DNA of 63,825 nucleotides from Alphaproteobacteria bacterium. GTDB lineage: Bacteria > Pseudomonadota > Alphaproteobacteria > SHVW01. The notes below the pieces were generated by a model, which saw only the letters and a list, made by a program, of their open reading frames with translations, was not told where the DNA came from and made no database searches. The stretch lies in the NCBI GenBank assembly GCA_016869645.1, contig VGDO01000008.1:1-63825 (forward strand), written 5' to 3'. Position numbers and translations under genes: made by a program. This document shows, in pieces, positions 37,225-45,878 of this stretch; the stretch's first letter is position 1, and every line of letters begins with the position of its first letter.

Positions 37225-38352
37225 CTAGCGCGACAGGCGGTCGAGCAACCAGTCCACCTGGTACGGGATCACCTGGCCCCAGTTGTCCATTGAGCAGTGC
37301 TCCGCTCCGCCCTCGGTGTCGTCGTAGATGCGTAATTCCTTGTCGGCGACCGTCAGCTCGGCAAGCGTGCGACGCGCCGATTCGAGCGGCACCATGCGGT
37401 CCCACGCGCCATGCGTGATGAGCATCGGGCAGCGGACCCGGTGGAGCAGGCCCTTCAGCGTGAACTCCCGATACTTCTCGCGCGCCTCCTCGTCGGTCTT
37501 GCAGCCGCCGATCCAGCGGAGCTGCGGGCGAAGCGGCGGGTAGTAGACGTACAGATCCTCCAGTACGTCGTAGAGCGCGCCCCACGCGACACAGGCTTTC
37601 AGGCGGTGCTCGAAGCAGACCGCACGCGGCCCGTAGTATCCCGCCATCGACACGCCGAGCAGTCCGATCCGGTCGCGGTCGATATCGGTGCGTTGCATGA
37701 GAACGTCGACCGCAGCGCTGACGGGCTTCTCGTAGTCCGGTCTCGTCGGCAGTCCGAGCACGCGCAAGGTCGAACCCTGCCCTGGTCCGTTGAAGACAAA
37801 GCACGCAGCGCCGCGCGCGGTGACGTACTGCACGCCGCGAAAGAAGTTTTCTTCGGGCAGGGCGTCGGCACCCGACAGGAAAAGGACGCACGGCGGCGGC
37901 GTCCTGTTGATGCGGTGCCGCGGCGCAAAAAACCAGCCGTCGAGCTCGTACCCTTCGAACGGCACCTTGACGGGTTCGAAGGGATGTACGGACCGCGAGA
38001 TGCCCTGGCGCCAGCAATGCATGGCGCGGCGATACATCGCCGACTTGCCCGGATCGTCGCCATGCAAGACGCGCTCGGAGGAGCGGAAATAGGTGAAGGC
38101 GCGCAGGTAATGGTCGCTTGCCGTTGCATCGTGCCCGGCAGCAGCGGCGGTGTCCGCGATGGCCTGCAGATGCTCGCCGAGCTTGGCAAACTCAGCATGC
38201 CAGTCCTGCCGGTTGCCGGACCGGATGAACCGGCAGGCGCGCAGCAGCTCATTGGTGTCGGCCGCGCCTTGGGCTGCCTCAGAGAACAGCCAGGTGAGCT
38301 GGAAGGAGAAGACGTGGGCCTCCGGCGTGCCGTCGTTCCAGTAATGAAACAT
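37225..38352 (-). CDS. alpha/beta hydrolase, 2,6-dihydroxypseudooxynicotine hydrolase-like
   Basis: 375 residues with an N-terminal helical cap of about 120 residues and a C-terminal alpha/beta hydrolase core. The nucleophile elbow is GVSMAGYYGPR, the acid is in HGAWDRMVPLE and the histidine in GGAEHCSMDN. The closest family shape is FrsA/DHPON hydrolase, which cleaves a C-C bond in nicotine breakdown; the cap and the GPGQGSTLR stretch are shared. The exact reaction is open. It begins 4 bp after the AKR gene and precedes the importer genes. Confidence 0.8.
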   Translation of the reverse strand: MFHYWNDGTPEAHVFSFQLTWLFSEAAQGAADTNELLRACRFIRSGNRQDWHAEFAKLGEHLQAIADTAAAAGHDATASDHYLRAFTYFRSSERVLHGDDPGKSAMYRRAMHCWRQGISRSVHPFEPVKVPFEGYELDGWFFAPRHRINRTPPPCVLFLSGADALPEENFFRGVQYVTARGAACFVFNGPGQGSTLRVLGLPTRPDYEKPVSAAVDVLMQRTDIDRDRIGLLGVSMAGYYGPRAVCFEHRLKACVAWGALYDVLEDLYVYYPPLRPQLRWIGGCKTDEEAREKYREFTLKGLLHRVRCPMLITHGAWDRMVPLESARRTLAELTVADKELRIYDDTEGGAEHCSMDNWGQVIPYQVDWLLDRLSR

Positions 38353-38356
38353 CGAT

Positions 38357-39379
38357 CTACCCCGCCCTTCCCGTCGCGCCGCTCGGCGCGGCGGCGCGGT
38401 CGATCGCCTTCAGCGCCTCGACCGGATAGCGCGCTCCAGCAGTTGCGCCCGGCGGTGCCGCGGCGCTCAGCCGCGCTCTCTGCGCCGGCGTCAGCGCAGT
38501 CGCGGCGGCGCCGAGGTTCTCGCGCAAATGATCGACACGCTTGCAGCCGGGAATCGCGACGATGTCGTCGCCCTGTGCGAGCAGCCAAGCGAGCGCCGTC
38601 TGTGCCGGTGTGGCGCCGAGCTCGGCCGCGACGGCTTTGACTGCGTCGAGGATGGGCGCATTGCGCGCGAAGTTCTCGGCGGCAAAGCGGGGATCGAGCC
38701 GGCGATAGTTGCCGTTCTCGGTCTGGTCGGCCGGCGCGGCGCGGCCGGTCAGGAAGCCGCGTCCGAGTGGGCTGTAGGCAACGAACCCGATGCCCAGGCG
38801 CCTCAGCGTCGGCAGGATCTCGGTCTCGACGTCGCGTTCCCACAGCGAGTATTCGGTCTGCACGGCGCTGACGGGATGAACGACATGGGCGCGCGCGATC
38901 GTTGCGGCGCTGGCCTCGCTCAGCCCGAACCAGCGAACCTTGCCGGCACGCACCAGTTCGCCGACAGTGCCGGCTACGTCCTCGATCGGCACGGCGGGAT
39001 CAATCCGGTGCTGGTAGAGCAAGTCGATGGCGTCAATTCCGAGCCTGCGCAACGAGGCGTCGACGACGCGCCGAATGCGCACCGGATTGCTGTCGACACC
39101 GGCTACCTTTCCGTCATCTGAGATGGCGCGGCCAAATTTCGTCGCGACAATGACTTTCTCGCGCCGACCCTTGAGCGCGCGACCGACCAGTTCCTCGTTG
39201 GTGAACGGTCCGTACACCTCGGCCGTGTCGAGCATGGTGACGCCGGACTCGAGCGCGGCGTGAATCGTCCGAATTGCTTCCGCATCGTCGGATGGGCCAT
39301 AGGTACCACTCATGCCCATGCAGCCCAGAGCGATCGCCGAGCACTGCAGTCCTTGGGTGCCTAGTGCACGCGTCTGCAT
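38357..39379 (-). CDS. aldo/keto reductase (YakC/pyridoxal reductase-like)
   Basis: 340 residues. TIM-barrel NADPH oxidoreductase with the catalytic tetrad in DTAEVYGPFTNEELVG (Asp, Tyr), VIVATKFG (Lys) and DLLYQHRIDP (His), and the cofactor segment IPGCKRVDHLRENL. ATG 39379 starts the aligned region MQTRALGTQGLQCSAIALGCMGMS. It is the first gene of the ten-gene - strand operon, with a leader of roughly 80 nt after promoter P2. Substrate unknown; such enzymes reduce aldehydes or ketones, including pyridoxal. Confidence 0.88.
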   Translation of the reverse strand: MQTRALGTQGLQCSAIALGCMGMSGTYGPSDDAEAIRTIHAALESGVTMLDTAEVYGPFTNEELVGRALKGRREKVIVATKFGRAISDDGKVAGVDSNPVRIRRVVDASLRRLGIDAIDLLYQHRIDPAVPIEDVAGTVGELVRAGKVRWFGLSEASAATIARAHVVHPVSAVQTEYSLWERDVETEILPTLRRLGIGFVAYSPLGRGFLTGRAAPADQTENGNYRRLDPRFAAENFARNAPILDAVKAVAAELGATPAQTALAWLLAQGDDIVAIPGCKRVDHLRENLGAAATALTPAQRARLSAAAPPGATAGARYPVEALKAIDRAAAPSGATGRAG

Positions 39380-39452
39380 GACGACCACGGCGCCGCAGCG
39401 CCGGATTTTCTGGCGAATTGCATTGCGATCCCGGCGCTGCAACCGGCAGCGC

Positions 39453-39474
39453 TAATTGACTGTATGGTCAGTTA
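39453..39474. promoter_or_regulatory. TetR/RutR-like operator O2
   Basis: Contains TTGACTGTATGGTCAG on the + strand and matches O1 (26891-26912, reverse complement) at 21 of 22 positions. It overlaps the -10 box of P2 upstream of the aldo/keto reductase. Confidence 0.65.
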
Positions 39475-39498
39475 ACCGCGCGGGCGTTGCGCTGTCAA
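39470..39498 (-). promoter_or_regulatory. promoter P2 of the ten-gene catabolic operon
   Basis: On the - strand, TTGACA (39493-39498) and TTAACT (39470-39475) are 17 bp apart. The -35 box overlaps the stop codon of the upstream GST gene. Spacing, -10 sequence and operator placement equal those of P1. Confidence 0.6.
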
Positions 39499-40343
39499 TG
39501 CGCGCGCCCGGCCGCGGATTCCGGACGTGGAACCTGTCCCGCGCCCGCATCCGGCGCTGCACCGGACGCGATGCGAAGCCGGGCCTCGACGCTGAGGCGG
39601 CCGACCTCGGCCAGAAGGGCTGCGGGATACAGCGAGCGCAGGCTGCCGCCCCAGGCAAGCCGCGCGTCGGCCCTGGCGTACCAGTCGGCAACGCGCGGTG
39701 CGCGCGATTCGAACCGGTCGCGCATTCCGAACACGTCGACGACGAAGAGATAGGGCAGCACCGCGATGTCGGCGAGCGAGAACGCGCTACCGGCGAGCCA
39801 CGGCCCTGCGGCCAGAGCCTCCTCCATGTCGTCGATGACGGCATCGAACACGCGCATTGTGTCCGCGCTGTCGGGCGCTTCGGTGCCGAGGCGGTACAGC
39901 CGGCGCTGACGTTCTCGCCGCGCCGGGTCGGGCAGCTGGTTCAGCATCCGCTCGACCGCCGCGTCGCCCTGCGCAAGCCAGCGCGGCCTGACCAGAATCG
40001 GCCATGCCAAGCCCGGCCATGCCGGATGGAGCGTCTCGTCGACCAGCTTGGTCCACAGCCTCATGCGGGAACGCTCCGCCGGGCTTGGCGGACGCAGCGG
40101 CGGATCGGGCAGGAGGTCGTCGAGATACTCGATGATCACCGTCGATTCGCGCACCACGTCGGCGCCGGCGACGAGAACGGGGACATAGCCCTTTGGGCTC
40201 ATGCGCAGGAACTCGGGGGTGAGGTTCTCCTTCCGGCCGAGGTCGATTGAGATTTCGCGGTACGTCGCGCCCTTCTCGGCGAGTGCCAAGCGAACCTTCT
40301 CACCGCATGGTGAAAGCGGGAAGTTGTACAGCGTCAAGTCCAT
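39495..40343 (-). CDS. glutathione S-transferase family protein
   Basis: 282 residues. N-terminal thioredoxin-like domain DLTLYNFPLSPCGEKVRLALAEKG with a Ser/Cys active-site candidate and RESTVIIEYLDDLLPD for glutathione binding; C-terminal helical domain SAFSLADIAVLPYLF. It ends with an extra Ala/Pro-rich tail. ATG 40343 follows GAGGAG. Although just upstream of the aldo/keto reductase, it ends at P2, so it is probably a separate transcript. Glutathione-dependent dehalogenation, isomerisation or conjugation are all possible. Confidence 0.8.
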   Translation of the reverse strand: MDLTLYNFPLSPCGEKVRLALAEKGATYREISIDLGRKENLTPEFLRMSPKGYVPVLVAGADVVRESTVIIEYLDDLLPDPPLRPPSPAERSRMRLWTKLVDETLHPAWPGLAWPILVRPRWLAQGDAAVERMLNQLPDPARRERQRRLYRLGTEAPDSADTMRVFDAVIDDMEEALAAGPWLAGSAFSLADIAVLPYLFVVDVFGMRDRFESRAPRVADWYARADARLAWGGSLRSLYPAALLAEVGRLSVEARLRIASGAAPDAGAGQVPRPESAAGRAH

Positions 40344-40377
40344 GGCCGGCTCCTCGTTGGCGCGCAATCATAGCCTA

Positions 40378-40464
40378 CCGGCACGACGATCACGATCGAT
40401 GCCGATGTCCGCACGCGTCGCTCCATTCGCCAAGAACGCGAATCTCGGGAAGTTCATTCACTAA
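40378..40464 (+). pseudogene. decayed duplicate of the hslU 3' end
   Basis: Aligns by hand with hslU 26746-26837: 75 of 87 aligned bases match, with two short gaps (5 nt in total) and the first 27 bases identical but for one. The end still reads ARVAPFAKNANLGKFIH against the hslU tail [17 protein letters not shown], but the gaps break the frame. Same orientation as hslU, 13.6 kb away; no other part of hslU is nearby. It marks the far side of the catabolic cluster. Confidence 0.8.
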
Positions 40465-40521
40465 AAAGGAAGCGATAACTGTCACGAGCATCGCCGAGCG
40501 CAAGGCGGGGCAACCTGGCTG

Positions 40522-40971
40522 TCACCCGTTCTTCATCACCGTCGGCGCGTTCTGCACGGCCATGGTGACGCGCGCGATGGCGACCAGCTTGTTGCGCTCA
40601 TCGACCACGCGCACCTCCCAGACCTGGGTGCTGCGGCCGAGATGGATCGGCTTGGCCGTGCCGGTGACCCAGCCCTCGCGCTTACTGCGGATGTGGTTGA
40701 TGTTGAGTTCGAGGCCCAAGGTGCGTTGGCGCGACTGGTCGATCGTCATGGTCGCCGCCTCGGAGGCGAGCGTCTCGGCGAGCATCGCCGTGGCGCCGCC
40801 ATGGAGCATGCCGAGCGGCTGATGCGTGCGCGCATCGACCGGCAAGCGCCCTGTCAGGAAGTCCGGGCCAACTTCGAGGAACTCGACGCCGAGATGGGCG
40901 AGCATGGTGTTGCGACCATGGGCCTTCAACTCGGCGAGCGCGGAGTCCGATAACTTGAACCAGATGCTCAT
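40522..40971 (-). CDS. PaaI-like hotdog thioesterase
   Basis: 149 residues of the PaaI/ACOT13 hotdog fold: MLHGGATAMLAETLASEAA holds the catalytic Asn/Gly-type HGG motif and central helix, and LGLELNINHIRSKREGWVTGTAKPIHLGRSTQVWEVRV is the core sheet. It hydrolyses small or aromatic acyl-CoA esters by family analogy. The ATG overlaps the XRE regulator stop by 4 bp, so the two are likely co-translated. Confidence 0.85.
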   Translation of the reverse strand: MSIWFKLSDSALAELKAHGRNTMLAHLGVEFLEVGPDFLTGRLPVDARTHQPLGMLHGGATAMLAETLASEAATMTIDQSRQRTLGLELNINHIRSKREGWVTGTAKPIHLGRSTQVWEVRVVDERNKLVAIARVTMAVQNAPTVMKNG

Positions 40972-41396
40972 TTGGCTGCCTTTCGTGTCGGCTTGGCCTC
41001 GATCAGGCCGAGGACGCGTTCAATGGTGCGCCGGTCGAGCGCGCCGATGCGCTCGGCGAGCCGGTTGGCAAGCTGGGTCGCCTCGGGGCTGAGACCGGAG
41101 GTGTCGACCACGATGCGCGGATGCGACAGCTCGGCAAGCCGGCGCAGCTCGTCGGCATCGTCCCAGATCAGGCCGAGGATGGCGCAGATCTGCTGGACGA
41201 GGCCGGGGCTCGGCCGGCCGCGATGGCCATGCTCGAGGGCGGAGAGATAGGCCGGCGTCAATTCGAGCTGGCGCGCCATCGCTTTCATGGTCATGCCGCG
41301 CTCGGTGCGCAACGCGCGCAGCTTGGCGCCGAACGGGGTCAAGGGTCGCGCATCCCCGGCACTGCGGTCAGCATGTCGATCGACCACGAGCCGCAC
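40968..41396 (-). CDS. XRE-family transcriptional regulator
   Basis: 142 residues with a central helix-turn-helix: PFGAKLRALRTERGMTMKAMARQLELTPAYLSALEHGHRGRPSPGL, a Cro/CI-type domain. The C-terminal 60 residues are helical without a known sensor. It precedes and overlaps a hotdog thioesterase gene; such pairs are common in alphaproteobacteria. The first residues are uncertain; a start closer to TPFGAKLR is possible. Confidence 0.8.
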   Translation of the reverse strand: MRLVVDRHADRSAGDARPLTPFGAKLRALRTERGMTMKAMARQLELTPAYLSALEHGHRGRPSPGLVQQICAILGLIWDDADELRRLAELSHPRIVVDTSGLSPEATQLANRLAERIGALDRRTIERVLGLIEAKPTRKAAK

Positions 41397-41454
41397 GTCC
41401 GCACAAGCCGCGGTTCCTGTCGCGGCGCAGCTGGTTGAATGATCGGCCTGCTGA

Positions 41455-41476
41455 TGCTATCATATTTGCTATCATA
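41455..41476. promoter_or_regulatory. direct repeats TGCTATCATA before the vapBC-like pair
   Basis: TGCTATCATA occurs at 41455-41464 and again at 41467-41476, ending next to the AGGAG ribosome site of the antitoxin gene. One helical turn spacing (12 bp) and the AT-rich context suit autoregulation by a ribbon-helix-helix antitoxin. Confidence 0.45.
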
Positions 41477-41489
41477 GGAGTTCCTGAGC

Positions 41490-41729
41490 ATGGCCCAAAT
41501 TCTCGTCAGGAAGGTCGACAAGCAGGTCGTTGACGCCCTCAAGTTTCGTGCCGCTCTCAAAGGGCATTCGCTTGAGCAGGAAATCCGCCAGATCATCACG
41601 GCGGCCGCCCGCCCCACGCCGGCTGAGATTGTCGAGCTTGCCCGGCGCATCCGTGCCATGACGCCCAAGAACGCCAGGATCGACAGCACGAAGATCATCA
41701 GGCAATCGCGCGACCGTGGCTGGTCATAG
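41490..41729 (+). CDS. FitA/VapB-like ribbon-helix-helix antitoxin
   Basis: 79 residues. QILVRKVDKQVVDALKFRAALKGHSLEQEIRQIIT is a ribbon-helix-helix DNA-binding domain of the FitA type; the basic C-terminal tail is the likely toxin-binding segment. AGGAG nine bases upstream supports the ATG. It ends 13 bp before the PIN toxin gene. Confidence 0.8.
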   Translation: MAQILVRKVDKQVVDALKFRAALKGHSLEQEIRQIITAAARPTPAEIVELARRIRAMTPKNARIDSTKIIRQSRDRGWS

Positions 41730-41742
41730 CCGACAGGCCGAT

Positions 41743-42168
41743 ATGTCCGAGATCGTCGTCGACGCAAGCGTCGCATTCAAATGGTACGTGAACGAGGCGG
41801 GTTCGGACGATGCAACTCTGCTGCTCGAAGATACCGCACGGCTCATTGCGCCGGACATCATCGTCGCCGAGCTTGGAAACGCCGCATGGACTGTCGTGCG
41901 ATCCGGCGCCATTGCACGCGAGCACGGCGCAAGAATTGTCGGGAGCGCGGCCAGCGCATTTTCCGCTCTGGTCCCATCCGCCGAGCTTGCCGATGACGCA
42001 TTCGTTCTCGCCGATGCGCTCGCCCATCCCATTTATGGCTGCTTCTACCTTGCGCTGGCGGAACGCCGCGGTGGCGTGATGGTCACGGCCGACCGCCGTT
42101 TCTACCGCCTGGCGCGCGGGTCGCGCTGGCGCCACCGCGTCGCCCTGCTCGGAACGCGCGTCCGCTAG
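41743..42168 (+). CDS. VapC-like PIN-domain toxin
   Basis: 141 residues from ATG 41743. The PIN ribonuclease acidic residues are visible in IVVDASVAFKWYVNE, ELGNAAWTVV, DDAFVLADALAHPIYGCFYLALA and MVTADRRFYRLA. Together with the preceding antitoxin it forms a type II module; VapC toxins cut tRNA or rRNA. No defect seen. It is convergent with gshB, 9 bp away. Confidence 0.85.
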   Translation: MSEIVVDASVAFKWYVNEAGSDDATLLLEDTARLIAPDIIVAELGNAAWTVVRSGAIAREHGARIVGSAASAFSALVPSAELADDAFVLADALAHPIYGCFYLALAERRGGVMVTADRRFYRLARGSRWRHRVALLGTRVR

Positions 42169-42177
42169 GACTGCAGC

Positions 42178-43146
42178 TCACACCGGCTTCGTCCGCTGCC
42201 TGCGCCCGCTGAGGCGCCCCTCGATCGCGTCCCAGATTTTTTCCTCGAGCGCCACGCCGTCGAAGCGGCGGATCTCCTGGAGGCCGGTCGGCGAGGTCAC
42301 GTTGATCTCGGTCAGGTAGTCGCCGATCACGTCGATGCCGACGAAAATCATGCCGCGCTCGCGCAAGGCCGGGCCGATCGACTCGCAGATCTCGCGCTCA
42401 CGCTTGGTCAGCTTGGTCTTCACCGGTTTGGCGCCGACATGCAGATTGGCGCGCGCCTCGCCCTTGGGCGGCACGCGCAGGACGGCGCCGCCCGCCACGC
42501 CGTCGACCAGGATGATGCGCTTGTCGCCCTTGCGCACATCGGGAATGTAGCGCTGCACGATGACCGGCTCGCGGTAGAGCTGCGTGAAGGTTTCGAGCAG
42601 CGAGCTCAGATTCTCGTCATCGGGCGTGATGTGGAACACGCCGGCTCCGCCATTGCCGAACAGCGGCTTGACGATGATGTCCTTGTGCTCGGCACGGAAG
42701 GCGAGAATTTCCTGCCTGTCGCTGGCGATCAGCGTCGGCGGCATGACGCCTTCGAAATGCGTGACGAACAGCTTTTCGGGCGCGTTGCGCACATGGACCG
42801 GGTCGTTGACCACCAGGGTCTGCGGGTGGATGTGTTCGAGGATGTGCGTCGCGGTGATATAGGCCATGTCGAAGGGCGGGTCCTGGCGCATCAGCACGAC
42901 GTCCATGGTCGCCAGGTCGAGCGTCTCGAATTCGCCAAGGCGGTAATGCGCCCCCTTCTCGCGCTTGACCTCGAGCGCGCGGGCGCGCGCCAGCACGCGG
43001 CCCTGGCGGAACATCAGGTGCTGCGGCAGGTAGTGGAACAGCGCATGGCCGCGCTTCTGCGCCTCGAGCGCCAGCACGAAGCTGCTGTCGGCGTCGATGT
43101 TGACCGTTTCGATCGGGTCCATCTGGATGGCGACGGCGAGGCTCAT
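42178..43146 (-). CDS. gshB: glutathione synthetase
   Basis: Joins gamma-glutamylcysteine and glycine with ATP. 322 residues of the ATP-grasp prokaryotic type: [60 protein letters not shown] (glycine-rich loop) and [24 protein letters not shown] 43146 matches the usual alphaproteobacterial start. It sits upstream of nothing on its strand in this window; other members of its usual block (lppC, rsmI, yraN) lie 3-7 kb away. Confidence 0.94.
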   Translation of the reverse strand: MSLAVAIQMDPIETVNIDADSSFVLALEAQKRGHALFHYLPQHLMFRQGRVLARARALEVKREKGAHYRLGEFETLDLATMDVVLMRQDPPFDMAYITATHILEHIHPQTLVVNDPVHVRNAPEKLFVTHFEGVMPPTLIASDRQEILAFRAEHKDIIVKPLFGNGGAGVFHITPDDENLSSLLETFTQLYREPVIVQRYIPDVRKGDKRIILVDGVAGGAVLRVPPKGEARANLHVGAKPVKTKLTKREREICESIGPALRERGMIFVGIDVIGDYLTEINVTSPTGLQEIRRFDGVALEEKIWDAIEGRLSGRRQRTKPV

Positions 43147-43306
43147 CTCGGGATCTCGGCTGGTGAATGGGGGTTGGATCGGCGCCAGGGTGCCGGCAAT
43201 ATAGCGGCTCAACCCGGTCAGGCGAAGCGCCGTGGCGCTGCCGGCTGGAGTTGACCGCTGCCTGTCGAACCCAATGCGACCGTGCCACTTGCACCGGAGA
43301 GCTCCA

Positions 43307-44119
43307 ATGGCAAACACGGGCGAACGCAAGGATGTGTGGGCCATTGGAGAGGCCTACGAGCTCTATGTCGGGCGCTGGAGCAGGCCCGTCGCGTGCGAAT
43401 TTCTCGATTGGCTGGCGCTGCCCTCCGGGCGGGATTGGATCGATGTCGGGTGCGGCACCGGCGCACTCAGCCGGACGATCCTCGACCGCGCCGCGCCCTC
43501 GTCGCTCGCCGCGGTCGATCCGTCCGAAGGCTTTCTCGCCGAGGCGCGCCGCCGCGTGAAGGATCCGCGTGCCGCGTTCCATGTCGGCGACGCGCGGAAG
43601 CTTCCGGTCGGCGACACCGTCGCCGATGCAGCGGTCGCGGGCCTGGTCATCAACTTCGTGCCCGACCGGGCGGCAGCCATCGCCGAGATGCGGCGTGCGA
43701 CGCGCCCGGGCGGCACGGTCGCCGCTTATGTCTGGGACTATGCCGGTGAGATGCAGATGATGCGCCGGTTCTGGGATGCTGCCGTGTCGCTCGATCCGGC
43801 CGCGCAAGCCCTCGACGAGGGCAGGCGATTTCCCGACTGCCGCCCTGACCGGCTCGTCGAGCTGTGGCGCGCTGCCGGCTTGGCCGACGCCGAGGCGCGC
43901 GCCATCGATATTCCCACTGTGTTCGCGGATTTCGATGACTTTTGGCGGCCTTTTCTGGGCGGTCAGGGGCCGGCGCCGGGCTACTGCATGTCGCTCGACG
44001 AAGCGCGCCGCGCGGCGCTGCGCGAGCACATCCGGGCGAATCTACCGATGGCCGAGGATGGCACGATCCCTCTGATCGCGCGCGCCTGGGCCGTGCGCGG
44101 AACGGTTCGTCACCCCTGA
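43307..44119 (+). CDS. class I SAM-dependent methyltransferase
   Basis: 270 residues. [16 protein letters not shown] is the SAM-binding glycine motif, [14 protein letters not shown] the acidic loop, [11 protein letters not shown] motif II and VAAYVWDY the substrate side, as in UbiE/MenG-like small-molecule methyltransferases. ATG 43307 follows CCGGAGAG. Convergent with the GFA gene, overlapping it by 10 bp. Acceptor unknown. Confidence 0.85.
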   Translation: MANTGERKDVWAIGEAYELYVGRWSRPVACEFLDWLALPSGRDWIDVGCGTGALSRTILDRAAPSSLAAVDPSEGFLAEARRRVKDPRAAFHVGDARKLPVGDTVADAAVAGLVINFVPDRAAAIAEMRRATRPGGTVAAYVWDYAGEMQMMRRFWDAAVSLDPAAQALDEGRRFPDCRPDRLVELWRAAGLADAEARAIDIPTVFADFDDFWRPFLGGQGPAPGYCMSLDEARRAALREHIRANLPMAEDGTIPLIARAWAVRGTVRHP

Positions 44120-44583
44120 CCCAGGATGGCGCGGCGGCGCGCCAGGCTGTCGGCCGGCCATTGCTTCTGCATCTCATAGAAGATGTCGAAGGCGGGGATG
44201 TCCGGCGAGAGCTGGATCCAGGGCAGTTTCGAACGCGTGAAGATGAACGCGTCCGGCTTGAGCGCGCCGGGCTTGTCGAGCGTGCCGACGCGCACGAAGC
44301 GCAGCGACGGACGTCGTCCATAGTCGCTCCACAGCGCGGTGTGGCAGGTCGGACAGCGATGGATGTCGTGCGGCCGGCCGCTGTCGGTCGGCACCGGTAC
44401 GGGCTCGGGCTTGCCCGTCAGCAGCGTGATCCGGTCGGTCTCGATCAGCGCATTGATCACGAAGGCGGATCCGGTCTGGCGCTGGCAATCCGTGCAGTGG
44501 CAGCAATTGACGAACATCGGCGCCGATTCGAGCCGGTAGCGCACCGCGCCGCAGGCGCAACCACCTTCGAGCTTGTCAGCCAT
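44110..44583 (-). CDS. GFA-family zinc protein (glutathione-dependent formaldehyde-activating-like)
   Basis: 157 residues with the GFA zinc signature: GGCACGAVRY, CCHCTDCQRQTGSAF and HRCPTCHTALWSD supply the cysteine ligands of the structural and catalytic zinc ions. Annotated activity of the family is condensation of formaldehyde with glutathione, but many members have no proven role. It is 24 bp downstream of the BNR-repeat gene on the same strand. Confidence 0.85.
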   Translation of the reverse strand: MADKLEGGCACGAVRYRLESAPMFVNCCHCTDCQRQTGSAFVINALIETDRITLLTGKPEPVPVPTDSGRPHDIHRCPTCHTALWSDYGRRPSLRFVRVGTLDKPGALKPDAFIFTRSKLPWIQLSPDIPAFDIFYEMQKQWPADSLARRRAILGQG

Positions 44584-44607
44584 CTCTGCGTTCCCTCGAA
44601 CCGTTCG

Positions 44608-45693
44608 TCAGGAGGAGCCAAATCTAACAGCCGCGACCGGCGGCAGCCGCGCATTCTGCTCGGTCCAGCTATCGCCGCCATCCTCGGAGATCCACAGGCC
44701 GCCCGAGGTCGAACCGAAGGCCAGTCGATCGCCGCCGGTGTCGACAGCGAGGGCGTGGCGCCACACCAGATCGTAGCAGTGGCGCTGCGGCAGCCCCTTG
44801 CGCAGCACATCGAAGCTCCGGCCGCCGTCGCGCGTGCGCGCCACCACCAGCTTGCCGTCGACCGGCACGCGCTTCTCGTCCTTGATCGCCGGCACGAACC
44901 ATGCGGTGTCGCGATCGCGCGGATGCGCGCGCACGGCAAAGCCGAACTTGGACGGGCGGATCGCCGTCACCTCGGTCCAGTTCTCGCCGGCGTCCTCTGA
45001 GCGGAACACGCCGTTGTGGTGCTGGCACCACATCACCTCGGGATGCGCGATGCAGCGCGCGAGCTGATGGATGTCCTGGGCGATCGGCGTCTCGCGCTCT
45101 TCGGGCGGCATGTACTCGTTGTACATGCCCTTGTTGATGTTGTCCCACGTCATGCCGTCATCGGTGCTGGCCCACACGCCGGCGGTCGATACGCCAAGCC
45201 GGATGTCCTTCGGATTGCGCGGATCGATCAGCACCGCGCTGATGCCCGGCTGCTCGCCGCCGGCGACGCCGCACCATTTCTTTCGCTCGGGCATCAGCCA
45301 CAGGGATTCGATGAGGGACCAGGAGGCGCCGTCGTCGTCGGAGCGGAACAGGCCGCCCGGCATGGTGCCTGCCCACAGCCGCCCCGGAACGCCGCCCGGC
45401 TCGAGCGCCCAGATGCGACTGACCGTCCAGGGATGCGGATCGTCGACCGCGTCCGCGGGCCTGGGCGGGAAGGCCGGCATGGCGATCTCGGACCATTTGC
45501 CGCCCGGTTCGCGCCGCCACAACTTGGCGCCGAAATGTCCGAGGTCGAGCGCGGCATAGACACCCTTCTCGCTCGCCAGCACGGCGGAGACCGGATCGCC
45601 GAGGAACTGGACGTCGACGATCTCCCAGCCGTGAGTGCGCCGCGCAAGCTCGAACAATCCCTTGCGCGTGCCGACATAGAGCTGATCAGACAT
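44608..45693 (-). CDS. BNR-repeat beta-propeller protein (sialidase-fold)
   Basis: 361 residues with recurrent Asp-box motifs (S.DDG.SW): SDDDGASWSLI, STDDGMTWDNI, SEDAGENWTEV, RTRDGGRSFDVL and SEDGGDSWTEQ, typical of sialidase-like or Ycf48-like propellers. The cytosolic-looking start SDQLYVGTRKGLFEL has no signal peptide. Proteins of this subfamily are usually named exo-alpha-sialidase but lack the arginine triad evidence needed for that, so function is open. ATG 45693 is preceded by AAGGA. Confidence 0.85.
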   Translation of the reverse strand: MSDQLYVGTRKGLFELARRTHGWEIVDVQFLGDPVSAVLASEKGVYAALDLGHFGAKLWRREPGGKWSEIAMPAFPPRPADAVDDPHPWTVSRIWALEPGGVPGRLWAGTMPGGLFRSDDDGASWSLIESLWLMPERKKWCGVAGGEQPGISAVLIDPRNPKDIRLGVSTAGVWASTDDGMTWDNINKGMYNEYMPPEERETPIAQDIHQLARCIAHPEVMWCQHHNGVFRSEDAGENWTEVTAIRPSKFGFAVRAHPRDRDTAWFVPAIKDEKRVPVDGKLVVARTRDGGRSFDVLRKGLPQRHCYDLVWRHALAVDTGGDRLAFGSTSGGLWISEDGGDSWTEQNARLPPVAAVRFGSS

Positions 45694-45780
45694 CACTCAA
45701 TCCTTTGTTCAAATGACCTGCAAGATGCCAAGGCACCGTGTCGCCACCAAGACACAAAGACACCAATACGAGCAAGCAAT

Positions 45781-45862
45781 GCAAGGGCGCGAGGATGCGT
45801 CGCGCCCGCGAGCGGGTCGCTCCTTGGATTTTGGCTCCGATGATGGGGAACTCAGGTCCGGG
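45781..45862. repeat. 82-bp direct repeat, copy 1
   Basis: Begins GCAAGGGCGCGAGGATGCGT and ends GGGGAACTCAGGTCCGGG. Matches 46005-46087 with only a few differences. The two copies bracket the inverted repeat at 45879-45998. No reading frame is supported in the 400-bp gap between the BNR and SirB1-like genes. Confidence 0.8.
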
Positions 45863-45878
45863 TATTTCGGTGACAGGT

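Noticed and set aside
39495..40343. GST gene as first gene of the P2 operon
   Set aside because: The P2 -35 box overlaps its stop codon, so it lies upstream of that transcript; readthrough remains possible.
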